The position numbers and the translations under genes were made by a program. DNA of 64,000 nucleotides from Rachicladosporium sp. CCFEE 5018. Taxonomy: Eukaryota; Ascomycota; Dothideomycetes; Cladosporiales; Cladosporiaceae. Of this stretch, positions 33,213 to 45,038 are shown in pieces. How positions within the stretch are numbered: position 1 is the stretch's first letter; each line of letters starts with the position of its first letter. The notes below the pieces were generated by a model. That model was not told the origin of the DNA. It did not search any database and saw only the letters and a program-made list of their open reading frames with translations. Location of the stretch: NCBI GenBank assembly GCA_002077045.2, contig KZ111167.1, positions 3,304 through 67,303 on the forward strand, in the 5' to 3' direction.

Positions 33213-34691
33213 TCAAGTCATGCGGTCGTCCGTTCGCCTCATCGAGTCTTCACCCTCATCGCCACCCTGTCCATCATCATCACTCTCATGCATCGCCATT
33301 TTCCCATCCCCCTCCGCACCGCCATACCACCTCTCATCAACCCACCCCACCACCCGATCCCTAGCAAGCGGCAACATAGCAAAATACCCCGGGTTCCTCT
33401 TCGCCGCAAACATGCTAGTATGCGCCTTCAGCTCATCCGTAGCCATCTCATTGATGCATTTCACCCACTCGCCCTTCCGCTTGGTAGGATCCTTGGCGAA
33501 CTCTCTGACCTCCTCACCCTCCTGCTCCATCTCTTGTTGCATCTCCTTCTCGTTTTGCGGCTTTCGCTTCTTGCGTGGTGGCTTCGCGTCGTTGCCAGCA
33601 GTCTTTGCTGACCTCTTCGATCCAGTCGGACTATCAGCCAGCGCCGACTGCTTAGGCACAACACAAAACGTCCGATCCTGCCCCACGACAGCCCCAGCAT
33701 ACTGCGTCTTACTCGTGATCTTCTCCCCGAGCGCACCATAGAAATTGCAGAACCCCACGCCATGCGTCTCGGTGAGGTTCACGACCTGCTCGATCCTTGT
33801 CTGTAGCTCAGCACCTCTCGCAAGGCACCCCACAAACTCCAGATGACTGCCTGCCCATGTCAAACCCTGATTGATCGTGCTCCAGCTCATGTACGCCGCT
33901 CCAGCAGCACCTGCAATAGCCGCCGCAGCACCGCCATACATAGCCCACTTCCCCCAGTTCGTGCCATTACTGCTGGGTGCAGGTAGACCGCGGCTTGAGG
34001 CATTAGCAATCGGCTGAGGAGCAGCCTTCGCAGCATTACCCCAGCCGAAAAGCTCGCTCGCTCCGTTATAAGCTTTGTAAGCTGTCGAGGCGTGCATAAT
34101 CTGCTCTTCAGCGCCATGGGCAAGGACGCCAGGGCTGATGCCAAGGTATGGCGTGTCGAACGCTAGCACGCCGTCGATGTACGGAAAGAAGAGAGACGTG
34201 GGCGTCGCCGTTGATGGAGGAGCAGAGGAAGATCTCCCCGCCTTACCGTCGTCCGGCACCTTCAGCCCACCAACCGGACTCTGCCTTCCACTCGCCGACT
34301 CCGTGCCATTCCTCCCAACCCCCATCATACCACCACCAGCAGACGCAGGCACGGGCTCATCCCTCGCAATACTCAGCAACGTCTCCGCCGCCACAATCCC
34401 CCCCATCGAGTGCCCCACAAGCACAACATGCACACTCGGGTCCACAGTCGGACTGGGCGTCCCATTCGCGACTTCCAAATCAATGACCTTGTTCTGCAGC
34501 CATTCCTTGAACCGCGAGACGCATTCTTTCAAATCACCTCGCGTTTCGTAGCGTGGGTATTGGATGCTCAGGACGTCGAGGTTGGGGATGGTGGTGGAGA
34601 TCAATGCGCGGAGGTCCTGGGGGAAAGGGCCGAAGGTGTCGTCGCTGCCTTTGAAGCCGTGGATGAAGACGAGGAGGAGCGTTTTCTTCAT
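33213..34691 (-). CDS. Alpha/beta hydrolase, lipase-like (DUF676 type)
   Basis: Intronless, 492 aa from the ATG at 34691 (MKKTLLLVFIHGFKGSDDTF). The N-terminal strand with HGFKGSDDTFGPFP is the oxyanion region. The nucleophile elbow is GHSMGG (Ser nucleophile), and FDTPYLGISPGVLAHG is a typical following loop. A hydrophobic Ala/Gly segment (YGGAAAAIAGAAGAAYMSW) could touch a membrane. After about residue 400 a basic, then acidic, coiled tail follows (PPRKKRKPQNEKEMQQ). The family includes serine esterases and lipases similar to fungal DUF676 proteins. The catalytic Asp and His cannot be assigned with confidence. The gene points away from DCP2's 3' end, 244 bases downstream of it. Confidence 0.85.
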   Translation of the reverse strand: MKKTLLLVFIHGFKGSDDTFGPFPQDLRALISTTIPNLDVLSIQYPRYETRGDLKECVSRFKEWLQNKVIDLEVANGTPSPTVDPSVHVVLVGHSMGGIVAAETLLSIARDEPVPASAGGGMMGVGRNGTESASGRQSPVGGLKVPDDGKAGRSSSAPPSTATPTSLFFPYIDGVLAFDTPYLGISPGVLAHGAEEQIMHASTAYKAYNGASELFGWGNAAKAAPQPIANASSRGLPAPSSNGTNWGKWAMYGGAAAAIAGAAGAAYMSWSTINQGLTWAGSHLEFVGCLARGAELQTRIEQVVNLTETHGVGFCNFYGALGEKITSKTQYAGAVVGQDRTFCVVPKQSALADSPTGSKRSAKTAGNDAKPPRKKRKPQNEKEMQQEMEQEGEEVREFAKDPTKRKGEWVKCINEMATDELKAHTSMFAAKRNPGYFAMLPLARDRVVGWVDERWYGGAEGDGKMAMHESDDDGQGGDEGEDSMRRTDDRMT

Positions 34692-34935
34692 TGTGCTGTG
34701 AGTAGCGCGGCAAGGCGCGGGTCTTACGTTGATATCATACTGGTGGTGTGGGAGAGGAAAGGATAGCAAGTCGAAGTTGGCAACACTAACATGTGGGAGA
34801 GCTTAGATCGACGTCACTGATAACAGCAACAACGGCATTATTTGAGGACATTGACCACGATGACGATCATTTAGTGACTACGCAATGACAGCAGTCGGAC
34901 ATCAGTCACACAATGCAGTGAAAGTTCTCAACACG

Positions 34936-37670
34936 CTACTTCCTCCCCCGTCCCTCCTTCTCTACAACGCCATTCAGATACCCCAGCAGAAAGTCCTTTG
35001 CTTCCGTAGGTGTAGTAACAGTAGGCGTCCCCCGTCCCGACGAGCTCACACTGCCCAGCCTACCCTTCGGCTGTTCCGTCCCAGGCTCTCCCAATCTTGA
35101 CCGTGACGGAAGCTTCTGATGCCGTGCCTGCTCCGGCGACCCAAGCGCAAAAGGTGATATGGGTGTTTCTGTACTCGGACTGCCTTTGCGGAAAAGGTTG
35201 AGAAGAGTCAAACCTTGCGATGTGTGTATCGGCGCAGGGACTGCTTTTGCAGACCTGGTCTCCGGCTGCAGTGAGGGCGCTCGTGGTGGCTGTGGACGAG
35301 AGGCGATCGTTGGTATGCTTGCAGACTGTGGCGGCTTGGGTTGGAAGAGGCCAAGCAGAGCGTCTTTACTAGTAGTGGCTGATGGCTGACTTGGCGGAGC
35401 GCTGCTGGCTGGTCGTGAAGGCGACGTCTCTTGCGCGGCTGGCCGCTTGAGCAAGGTCAACAGTCGCTCCTGCTGCCCAGCGGTACCACTGTGAAAAGCC
35501 ACGGTCCTTGATGTTGGAGGGTCAGAATGATTGCCATTCATGGCGTGATTTGCAGCATTGTTTCGTAGTGTGCCTTGTGACATAGCTGCAGGACCAGCCG
35601 ACATATCTGCGCCTTTTGCCGACCTGCTGAGGATCTTGATCGGCGGTGTCGCTATGCCGTTGCTGGCGCCGCCTCCACCACCCTGCGGTGGCATGTGCAA
35701 TTCATTCACGCTACTATTCGATGGTCTCGCCGCGAGAACAGGCGATGTGTTGTCGATCACACGCTGTGCACCATTTTGTTGAGCAGCAGCAGGCGTACCG
35801 AAGCTGTTTGGAATTTCCTGCGCAACAGGTGACGGCTGAGACGGTCTCTTGATCTTCGGCAGGGTGCGCGTGATCTCGTTCAAAGTGGTCTTCCGGACAG
35901 GACGCGCGCGAGCCTTGACCGTGACATCGCTCGACGTTGGAGATGCCATTGCAGTGGAGCCATCGTGTGTGCGGTCTTGCGGTGGGAGCTGCGGTGGAGC
36001 AGGCACTTGCTTGATGAGTCCCATAAGGGCAGCTTGGTGTGGGTTTGTTACTCCGGAAGCCGTTCTCGGCTGTACCATGGCCGACGCTGGCCTGGCTCCT
36101 GACTTGAACACCCCGAGAAGTGAAGCCGCTTGCGCATTGAGACTCGGAGTCGGCAGTTGCGACGCGCTGGGTACTGTCGGTCCAGCTGCAATGGCACCTG
36201 GACCTTGTGCAGACGGCTGAATCATACCATGCGTTCGGCTTCTTGCGTCTGACGGGTGTAGTGGAAGTTGCGGTCCAAGAGGGCGAGGATGCGCATCGTT
36301 CTGCATGGCAGGGTTGACGAGTCTTGCGTAATCCGTTGGGTGCTGGCCGATCTGCTGGTGAAGCCGTTGTGTGGTAGTCGGTTGTGCTTGGTGACTGTGA
36401 CTTGGTTGCATTTGCTGGGGCTGCATCAACGGCTGATGGCGATGCCGGTCTGAGTGAGAGCCTGAAAATTGCTGCACACCGTGCGGATAGTCCACAGAGG
36501 GTTGCCTCGGATGGTGAGGCATAGGCGGTGGGGCATACTGCGCCTGCATTGCGACCGGCTGCACAGACGTCCTCGACTGTGCGACATCGCTTTGCCTTAT
36601 CTGTGGGCCCTGCAGCATAGCGAGCAGCTTGTCAGCCTGCGTAGCCTGAGTCTGCAAAGAAAATCGTGTCTGCTCTGTGAGTTGAGGCCCTCCAATCGAG
36701 AGCATACGACGCAGCTCTTCCGAGCGATCGCGCGTACCAATGACAGCTGCCATCTCGGCAGGTCCTTCAGACTCCTCCGCAGTGAGGTCCATGTCAGGCA
36801 CAGCCAGAGAAGCAACAGCAGGCTGCTCCACCACCCCCTCATTCAACAAGTCATTCCTCCTCTGCTGCGCAATCCACTTCTTAAGCGGACCCAAGAAAGG
36901 CGCCACCATGTAGTACTTGTTCGCATTACTGCTGTCCACATCCTGCCTTCCCTTCTTAGCGAACCCCGGCAATGCGCGCAGATTGTACCATTGGATCTTA
37001 CTAATCTCCTTGCGGGTCTGCGTCTCGAATACAGTGTCCAGTGGTACATCGCGAAAGACGAACAGGCGCATATGCTGCTCGCGCATGATGATATCAATAT
37101 GCTTCACAGCACTCTCATCCTTGGCGATCAGTCCTGACGCACGCAGGTCATATCCAGTCTCCTCCCAGACCTCTCGTATCGCGCAGTCCAGGTCAGGCTC
37201 ATCCTTATTGATCTTACCCCGCGGAAACGACCAGCTGGACCCCTTCTTCCAGCCTCGCACGAGCAGCACTTGCTCCATGCTGGCATCCAGTAAGATGGCG
37301 CCGCGCACTGGTACGCGGACCTTGTAGGCGAGGAACTCCTCGTATGCTGCGATGTGCTCATCGTCCGAGAAGCCGCTGAGCAGTGGGCAGTGCTGGAAGA
37401 GCAACAGGCAGAACTGCCTCAGTGGCAGATTGGGAAGCTGATTGCCAGCGGCTGCTGCTAGGGGACGAATGAAATCTTCGTAGAACCAGTGCGCTTCCTC
37501 TACTTGGAAGCATAGTCGCGGTACGCTGGACAGCTCTGATTGGGGAAGATTGAGCAGGAAGCGGACTGTCAGGTCGTCCAGCCCTGGAATGTATGTTAGT
37601 ACTGTGTATACCAGTAAGAGCTGTTCAGTCAAAGCATACAGTCAAGTAGTGTCATCTTCGCCTCTGCCAT
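34936..37670 (-). CDS. DCP2: mRNA-decapping enzyme subunit DCP2
   Basis: Exon 1 (37640-37670) encodes MAEAKMTLLD; a 56-nt intron (donor GTATGC, branch CTAAC, acceptor TTCCAG) restores LLDWLDDLTVRFLLNLP, and exon 2 (34936-37583) completes 892 aa. Residues to about 95 form the DCP2 box A regulatory domain (AHWFYEDFIRP). The Nudix domain follows (SWSFPRGKINKDE and REVWEETGYD, with the catalytic Glu pair), then box B (EISKIQWYNLRALP). The long Pro/Gln/Ser-rich tail carries repeated short Leu motifs (LLGVF, LLTLLK, LLGLF, LLNLF, LLGYL) of the kind that bind EDC3 or PAT1 in fungi. It hydrolyses the m7G cap in processing bodies. It is divergent from the J-protein gene. Confidence 0.95.
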
Positions 37671-38021
37671 GTTGACCAGCGTCGAGAGACGGACTGCGCA
37701 TTGCCGCGTCTAATGCTCAGCACAGGTATAGTCCTCCACCCTTTTGCCGGATGTTGCAGCTAGTCTTTGCAATGATACACAGCACGGTACGAGCTAGAAC
37801 CCGAGGTATCGAACCAGAGAGATGCTTCATGCAAAGGAAGCGTGTCTTATGTGTTAGTTCACTCACTCACATATGGTCGAAGCGCCGATCATCCGACGTT
37901 CAGCCATGAAGGTTCACGGCTGACTCATCCTTAGTCTCCACAAAATATATCATTTCACTGTCGCTGGTGTATCTTCTCGACTCCTTGCAGGTAAGTCTAC
38001 AACACCACAGGAAACGGTGTC
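37671..38021. promoter_or_regulatory. Divergent promoter between DCP2 and the J-protein gene
   Basis: 351 bases separate the two start codons on opposite strands, so this interval should hold both promoters. A weak TATA-like AAAATATATC lies near 37943. No factor-binding site was recognised with confidence. Confidence 0.55.
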
Positions 38022-38915
38022 ATGGACCCGAGTGTTAACACCACCGAAGACTTCTACGAGCTCCTTGGCATCTCATCACATGCCAGCACGGATGCAGAAA
38101 TACGCCGCGCATACCGCAAGACAGCGCTGAAATATCACCCGGACAAAGTAGGCTCAGACGCAGCCGCTGCAGCCAAGTTTCACGATCTACAGGTCGCATT
38201 CGACGTATTATCAGATCCAGCTTCAAAACAAGCCTACGACAACGCCAGGCGAGCAAGGGAAGCTCGACAGGAGCGAGAACAGCAGTTTGAGGGTCGAAGG
38301 AAGCAGTTCAAGGATGAGTTGGAAGCACGTGAAAGCGCCTCACTGAAGAGGAAGCGCGGTGATGATGCGGAAGATGATGCGTATCGGAGGGAAATCGCAA
38401 GGTTAGCTGCAGATGGGAAGCGAAGAAGGGAGGAATTGACGGCGAAGCTACGGAAGGAGCAAGAAGCCGAGATTACGACACAACCACAAGCTGAGGTCAC
38501 GGACGAAATAGATCGATCGATCAAGCTCAGATTCCGGCAAACCGCAGAAACAGCCCATTTGACACAAGCCTCTCTCACGGAAACGTTCTCTCGCTATGGC
38601 AAGATAGAGCACATGGTACTACGAGACAAGCGAATCAAGGTCCCAGGAGAGAAGCACAGGGCGGATTTCACGCTCGCGACGCTAGTTTTTATCGATGTTG
38701 TGGGAGCACGAGCAGCGGTGAATGCACGTGTTGAGCATGTGGAAGATATCGGGTGGTTGAAAGAGACGGAGCCCGAGGTCGAGATCCCAAAGGCGGCGAC
38801 AGAGTCGGTCGTGGGTTTAGATGCCACGTTGGAGAGGTTAAGGAAAGCGGAGATACGTCGGAGAGAGAAGCTTGAGAAGGAAAAAGTAGATGATACCCAG
38901 GCGGAGAATGTATGA
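38022..38915 (+). CDS. J-domain protein with RRM, DNAJC17/Cwf23-like splicing factor
   Basis: Intronless, 297 aa. The J domain spans residues about 9-80 (DFYELLGISSHASTDAEIRR, with the HPD tripeptide in KYHPDKVG). A highly charged helix follows (REARQEREQQFEGRRKQF). At about 165-235 there is an RRM-like fold (IKLRFRQTAETAHLTQASL; FSRYGKIEHMVL; ATLVFIDVVGARAAVNA). J domain, charged helix and RRM in that order are the layout of DNAJC17 and fission yeast Cwf23, which associate with the spliceosome. The HPD motif implies Hsp70 stimulation. It is likely nuclear. Start chosen at the ATG giving MDPSVNTTEDFYELLG. Confidence 0.88.
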   Translation: MDPSVNTTEDFYELLGISSHASTDAEIRRAYRKTALKYHPDKVGSDAAAAAKFHDLQVAFDVLSDPASKQAYDNARRAREARQEREQQFEGRRKQFKDELEARESASLKRKRGDDAEDDAYRREIARLAADGKRRREELTAKLRKEQEAEITTQPQAEVTDEIDRSIKLRFRQTAETAHLTQASLTETFSRYGKIEHMVLRDKRIKVPGEKHRADFTLATLVFIDVVGARAAVNARVEHVEDIGWLKETEPEVEIPKAATESVVGLDATLERLRKAEIRRREKLEKEKVDDTQAENV

Positions 38916-38924
38916 AAGCGCCTC

Positions 38925-39119
38925 TCATAGGCTGCTGTCCTTCATGAACTTGACAATCAGCGTAACGTATAGTATCATAAGCAGAGAAAAGCCATAATTG
39001 AGAGCACCCGCACGTGTAGCAACACTAGACTTCTCTCTCGCAAGCCTATTGTCGATCTTTCCAATACCGAGTCCGCATACAACACCACCAGAAAGTAAGC
39101 CTGTCAAGTGAGAGCGCAT
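38925..39119 (-). CDS. Possible small membrane protein, 64 aa
   Basis: The ATG at 39119 opens a 64-codon frame with a hydrophobic segment (YGFSLLMILYVTLIVKF) preceded by a Gly-rich stretch (GLLSGGVVCGLGIGKI). It is compact and ends 9 bases from the stop of the convergent J-protein gene. The composition fits a single-pass membrane protein, perhaps mitochondrial, but I recognise no family. It could equally be the last exon of a larger gene or chance. Confidence 0.35.
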   Translation of the reverse strand: MRSHLTGLLSGGVVCGLGIGKIDNRLAREKSSVATRAGALNYGFSLLMILYVTLIVKFMKDSSL

Positions 39120-39506
39120 TTTGGGCCAGGGATTGCAGCTCGATGTTTACACTCCCGTTATGGCCATACTGTCGCTCACACGGTGGTGGTCCACCACTAT
39201 AGCAGCATCATGGTCTTTGATCATACCAAGAAGAGACCTTGAGAGCAGTGCTGTCACGGCGACATGTGACAGTGGAGTCGTGTGCAGAGCCTCATCCCCG
39301 CTAGTAGGGGTCCTGTCGTACCTGCAGTAGCGCCGATGGCAACCTGAGCTTCGAGACTCACATCAACATTACCTCGTAACTTGGTACATATCACCGATTA
39401 CACTTGCTCTCGAATTGTTACACTTTCTACGATCTGAGTGACACAGCTGCTAGTTGAGTATTGATAACCAAAAGATCCTTTTGTAGCCTGCCCCTCGACC
39501 ACCAGT

Positions 39507-41877
39507 ATGGGCCTCCACACCCTAGCCTTCAAGGAGTGGGCTACCCACGACGGTGTCACAGTGTCTGGCAAAATCGATCAACTTCGTGAGAAACGCGTTG
39601 CGATCGACGCAGAGGACTGGCTGAACACACTACTCACCGCGCAGACAACCCGCGAGCCGCTACTTCCTGCACTTGGCGGTCTTCCGTTTGCACTTAAGAA
39701 GCACGTCAACGAGCACTTGGAAGGCTTCCGCAATGCTGGTATCACTCCCACGTTTGTCTTCAATGGACTGGATTTAGCTTGTCGAGACCGCGCTATGATC
39801 GCGAAGGAGAGCCGCATTGCAGCAGCGAGCTTGGACGAAGCATGGCGGCTGTATGGCGAGAGCAAAGCTGACGATGCTGTTGCTGAGTTTGGGAAGTCAT
39901 GTGAGTCTTGTATTGATCCTCGAGTGTGACATTCAATTCACTGACAGGACGCAGGTACCTACGGTACATATCACATCCTGCGTTGGCTGCGCAGCTACCT
40001 ACACACCAAGGGCGTGCGCGTACAAACCGCGCCATCAGCTGCAGCCGCCCAAGTCGTAGCACTACACAACGAGAACTTCGCCGATGCTGTCGTCGGCTCA
40101 ATGTCGTGCCTACTCTACGGTGCATCGAGAGTCATACTCAGTCTCGATTGGGACACGAAAGTCTTCGTCTGGGCCGAGAAACCCAAGTGCCTTGCCAAGC
40201 TCAACCTGAGCGATGATCAGTTCGTCGATCTGTGTCTATTGTCTGGCCTGACCATCCTCGCCCCGCCACCGGTTCCAGAGATCGATCTGAACCCAGCGCC
40301 ACTCCTTGCAGCGAGAGAGCTTCTCGCACGATGCAATAACGACGGACTTCTTGCATGCGACTCGCTTAAGAATGAAGCGTACAAGCTGCTCTTTCAGAAG
40401 GCGCGGGCCGCTGTCACCCATGCGTTATGGATCGACCACACCGGGAAACCTCGGACCAAGCACGGCGAGGTAACACCCAACAATCTGCACGACGTCATTG
40501 GACAGCGTCTTCCGGACGACATTTATTACTACCTCTCGCGTGGTGTTGTGGGTCCGAGGGTGCTCAATTGGCGGACACGGCTGGAGGTGTTCGAGGTTGC
40601 GCCACTGGATGGCGGGAGCTCAAGACCCTACCAAACGCTTGTTTCGCAGAAGCTGGCGCCGCTCCGTACGCGGAGTATGGCGCTCATGAGCAGATCGCTG
40701 CACAACTACTACCAATACACAGATGTGGAGCTCGTCTGCTGGTACGAGATGGACCGTAAGAAGGCGCTTGATGTGCCCGATGCATTGCAGTCGAGTCAGG
40801 CGGCAGACAGGTGGCATGTCAAGGAGGATGTCATCGCGCGTAGTGCAGCAGCAGCAGGTGTAAGTCAGGCCGATTCCCTCTGCTGATGGATAGCGTTACT
40901 AACGTGATCAGCTCGAGATGCAACGATCTCCACTCTACGCAGCTGTCTCCATACTTTCCCAACCCGGCATCCCAGAGAAGACGATCACAGAATCGCTACC
41001 ACAACCTGTCACCGGCACATACACCACTCGGCAGGAACTTCTTGGCAACGCAACATTCCGCTTCCTCGAAGATCGCGGCTACATCAACAATGACCATACA
41101 CTTTCCGCATGGGGCAAAGCGCTGAAGGTCGCTCTCGACCACGCGAAAAGCACTGAGTACCTTGACGTCGGCGAGGACCCCCGCGAAGCCGAAGAAGCTA
41201 TCTTCATGGCCTTCGAACTTCATCGTCTCGATGCCTTGAACTCACTCAACCTCTTTCCCGCCACAAGCTACCAGGGAGCACAAATGCGTGGGAGTGACAC
41301 AGACAAGGCCAACACACTCCTGCTCAGCCGCATCGCATGCCTCGGCAGCTTCCAGCACGGCGAGATCGGCTTCACTGGGCCTCTGTCAAGACACCTCCTT
41401 GCATATCACCAGATGGCTGCTGCGACCCGCGGCGCCCTTCGCGACCTGCTCGAGATGCACGCTCTCAGTATGCTGCTCAAGGGTGCTGCTTCACGAAGCC
41501 ACAAGCCTCTCGACTACTCCGACCTCGGCAGTGATCTGCCACTCCTCCGCGAGCCAGATCTCGGGCTGAGCTTGGTAGTGAAGAGCTACCTCGACGAGCT
41601 ATCGAATGAGAAGCGCACGGATATCACGAAGTGGTTCAATCATGCTACAGACATCAAGGGGGATCTGGAGAAGGCGTGGAAGATGTGGGGCGCGGTATGT
41701 TGATCTTGTGTATCAGATAGAGTGTAGCTTACTGACTTTGCTTCGCAGATCAATGCAGGCATCCAGGCTGCTGACAGCGGTATTGTGAACAACGACACGA
41801 AGACGACGTTCCGAAAGGCCGACGAGTGGCTGGCGCAGAAGCTGGTTCAGGCTGCAACTACGGCAAATGGAACTTGA
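39507..41877 (+). CDS. MKT1: MKT1-type XPG-like post-transcriptional regulator
   Basis: Four exons: 39507-39900, 39955-40859, 40912-41694 and 41749-41877, separated by three introns of 52-54 nt with GTGAGT, GTAAGT and GTATGT donors. All junctions keep frame, giving 736 aa. The N-terminus has the XPG-N fold (MGLHTLAFKEWA, RVAIDAEDWLNTLL, ITPTFVFNGLDL). Splicing yields CTYGTYHILRWLRSYL. The XPG-I-like region (LSDDQFVDLCLLSGLTIL) and the MKT1 N- and C-terminal regions follow (DDIYYYLSRGVVGPRVLNW; LLGNATFRFLEDRGYIN). Several metal-binding acidic residues expected of active XPG nucleases are not evident, as in other MKT1 proteins. In yeast MKT1 works with PBP1 in mRNA regulation. Confidence 0.92.
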
Positions 41878-42116
41878 GAGGGACTGTAGCGTGATTCGAG
41901 ACCGCTCCGTGATACTCAAGCTCTGATCGACCGCGAGCCAGCCCCAGTGTGAAGCCAGCGGGACTCGCAACCGAGTGGATCGAGCAGGCCTGCGCTGGTG
42001 AGGTCGTCGGGCTGCGGCCAGTCGGTGTCCTGAGGGTGTGCATACTCGACGTTTACAACAGTCTGTCGATCATAGATCGGGCATCGGCATCCCTGGTGAG
42101 GGACACCACAAGCCCT

Positions 42117-44727
42117 CTAACCATTGATCTTCTTCTTCAACCTCTTCTCAGCCCTGACATCAGTCTTCAGCCTCTTGTCGACCATCTTATACTTCCCCTT
42201 CACGCCTCTTGGCCTCCCCTTACCCTTGTTCGAGCCACCAGCTACCACAACCCTGACAGGCTGCTTCTTTTTCGAGCTCCCCTTCTTGGCCTTCGCCATC
42301 AACTTCCCAATTTCCCGCCCCTTGTCCTTCTCGGACAGATCATCGCCCTCAGCAAGGCCTTCACTCTTCTTCTTGAGCTTCTCCAGCCGTCTCGCAGCGC
42401 GGAAAGTCTTCCTTGCCTTCGCTTCGCGCACCTTCTTTATCGGCCGAGCGTTCAGCGCACGCTGCTTCTCCTTGATGGCTTGTGCTGCAGCGGCGGTGAT
42501 CGGGCGATGACGGCGGGAGTGCCTACCCTCGTCATCTAAGAACCACTCTGGCAGGCCGTCAACGTCGCGCAGAGAGTACTTGTTGAAGTTGTCGTCTAGT
42601 AGCTGTTGCTTCGTGACTTTACCTGTGGCGAGCTGGTGGGCGAGGGTCATAGCTTCGGCGGTGATGATGTCGATGCTGGGGCGGGACTTATCTTCTTCCT
42701 CTTCTTCATCAGCCCATTCACTTGACGCGGCATCGACGGTGGGTACTTCTTCGATGGATCCTGTTGAGGAAGCGTCTGAGATATCACCAGCCTCGCTGTC
42801 GTCATCATCGAATGCGGCAAAGGTGGAATCTTCGTCATCTGGCGAAGGTGAGCCAGAGTCAACGTCAATCCCACTATCACGCTCAGCGGTATATTTCTCG
42901 CCCTCGCCCTCACTATCCGCACCAATGTCAATGCCTCCAATGTCCTTGAACAAGTCCTGCTGGAAGAATGTGGCAGCCCGAGTAGTAAGACCATCCTTCC
43001 GCGGCGCCGGACGTTCAGCAAGATCAGTCATCAGCGTATCGTCACCATCCTCATCGGACAGCTCATCATCATCGTCCTCCGTGAGTCCATCATCGCTGCT
43101 CTCTGCGGCAGCATCCTCATCGCCGGAGAAACCCTCAAAGTCCTCATCCTCGCCACCCTGAGCTTGAATGCGCAGCCTCTTCGCCTTGACCTTCGCGTCA
43201 CGGTCTTGCCGCTTCTCAGTATACTCCTGATACATTGCATCCAGCTCTGTCTCTAACCGATCGCCATCCTCGTCCTCGCTCTCTTCCTCCGTCTCCTCTC
43301 TCTTCTCCGGCTCGACAGCAGTATGCATTTTACCGCGGGAGAGCTGCTTTGCTATCCCAGTCTTGTCCACATCCTTCAGCCTGAACGTCGCATCTGCGCC
43401 CTCGGGACCTGTAGCCTCAATACCGATCTCGGAAGGAGTGGTCATGTTCATCTGCATTCGGACGATCTCTTTCTGCTTGCGCTCGTTCTCTTTGCGACGA
43501 TCCTTGCGCTTTGACTTGTCCTGCGACTCCTTCATGTGTTGCAATTCAGCCTGGTATCGCAGCTCATCGTCCATCGGCTCAAGCACAGCCACCTCCTCGC
43601 CTGATGCACCCTCTGCGATGACATCATCTTTCGTACCAGAGACTGTAGCGGCGGCAGATGTTGGCTCCTTCTTCACGCGGAAGCCAAAGATATCTCTTGC
43701 CTTCAGTCGCCACCTCAGCAGCAGCTTGAACTCCTTCCGACCTAGCACTTTCAGATCCTGACAGCAGAGTCTGACTTCCTCGGTGGTTTGCGGCAGCTTG
43801 TCCAGTGCCGCAAGTGCAATGTCTCCAGCACCCTCTTGTCGGAAGTGCAGTCGATTCAGCCGTCCAAGCATCTCGATCGGGTCAGCTGCCTCTACAAACT
43901 CGCTAGCAGTAGCCTCGTGGAATTGAGTCCAGTCTCCCTCATCGTACCCGTCACGCTTCCGCTTCTTCTTCTCAGGATTGAATACACGTGCCTCCATGTT
44001 CACTGCCGCCTCCTCAACTTCAGCGAAAGCATACTTCGAGTCCAGGAACTTCGGATCAAGATGTTTTGGCGCCTTGTACCCTCGGCAGACGTAGAACGTT
44101 TCTGCAGAAACGTTACGTGAGGAAGGAGGCTTCGTCTGCTCCACCTTGTCGAATAGCTGTTTGAAGATCCACTCCAGCTTGGCACTGTCTTTCGATCGGA
44201 AGACCTTGGTCACGAAAGTGCCGTTCGGAGCGAGGAACTCAGTTGCCAGCTTCAATGAGCACAGCACGAGCTCGTTCTGCGAAAAGGCATCCTGCACCCA
44301 CGCTGTACCCACATTCGGCGCACCATCGTGCACCACGGTATCCGCCTTCCACGTCTTGAGGTGACCGCGAATGATAGCGCGAGTCTTGTCAGTCGTGATG
44401 TCACCCTGAAAGCTGATCGTCTTGGGTATGGGCCGGATGGGTGCCAAGTCGACGCCCACAATCAGACTCTTGATGGGCATCGTCTCGGCGGCGACCTGCA
44501 TCCACGATCCCGGCGCCGCACACAGATCGATGAGACATCGCGACTGCTGGAGAAAGCCATATCTCTTGTTCAGCTGGATCAGCTTGAACGCTGCACGTGC
44601 CCGGTAGCCCTTTTCTTTGGCCAGGTAGTAGTACTTGTCCAGGCGCGCTTTGGCGTGCTGGGAGCGATGTTAGTCGCGGACTGTGGAAGGAGCGATGAGT
44701 AATGCGTACTTTCTTCTGGATCGCCAT
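42117..44727 (-). CDS. SPB1: SPB1, AdoMet-dependent rRNA 2'-O-methyltransferase
   Basis: Exon 1 (44710-44727) encodes only MAIQKK; a 52-nt intron (donor GTACGC, acceptor CCCAG) leads to exon 2 (42117-44657), giving 852 aa. The FtsJ/RrmJ domain fills the first 210 residues: AKEKGYRARAAFKLIQLN with its catalytic Lys, SAM motif DLCAAPGSW, VHDGAPNVG with Asp, FVTKVFRSKD with Lys, and SAETFYVCRG with Glu. Together these form the K-D-K-E tetrad. The central and C-terminal regions are acidic then strongly basic (KKKRKRDGYDEGDW; ending EKRLKKKING), matching the SPB1-specific domains. In yeast Spb1 methylates 25S rRNA in the peptidyl-transferase centre during 60S assembly in the nucleolus. It converges on MKT1. 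Confidence 0.96.
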
Positions 44728-45038
44728 TGCCACCTAGTGATATCCTGGCGAAAGTACAATGTGGCCGGGTAGATGGACGAACATCCCACAGAACGATTCC
44801 TGTAATTTTCTCGGCTGTCGCGCCCCACACTCGGGGTTCGGCGTCTCTCCACATCCGCAGCGGACCGCACCTTATCGCCCACGTTTTGCAGGACGTCACT
44901 TTGCCGACCTCTCGATGTAGCAGGTACTTCCAGCAGGTACTTCTGCTTTGCACGCGTCAGACTCTAATCGACGCGACGTATGGCTCTGCGGATGTGATCG
45001 CGAGTGGTTTCAACAATTCCTCGCACTCCCTCCTCGTG
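44728..45038. promoter_or_regulatory. Divergent promoter between SPB1 and the YMC020W-like gene
   Basis: 311 bases lie between the ATGs on opposite strands. The plus frame of the hydrolase gene is open through this interval but contains no ATG before 45039, so the upstream part is taken as 5' UTR and promoter. No specific element was recognised. Confidence 0.5.
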
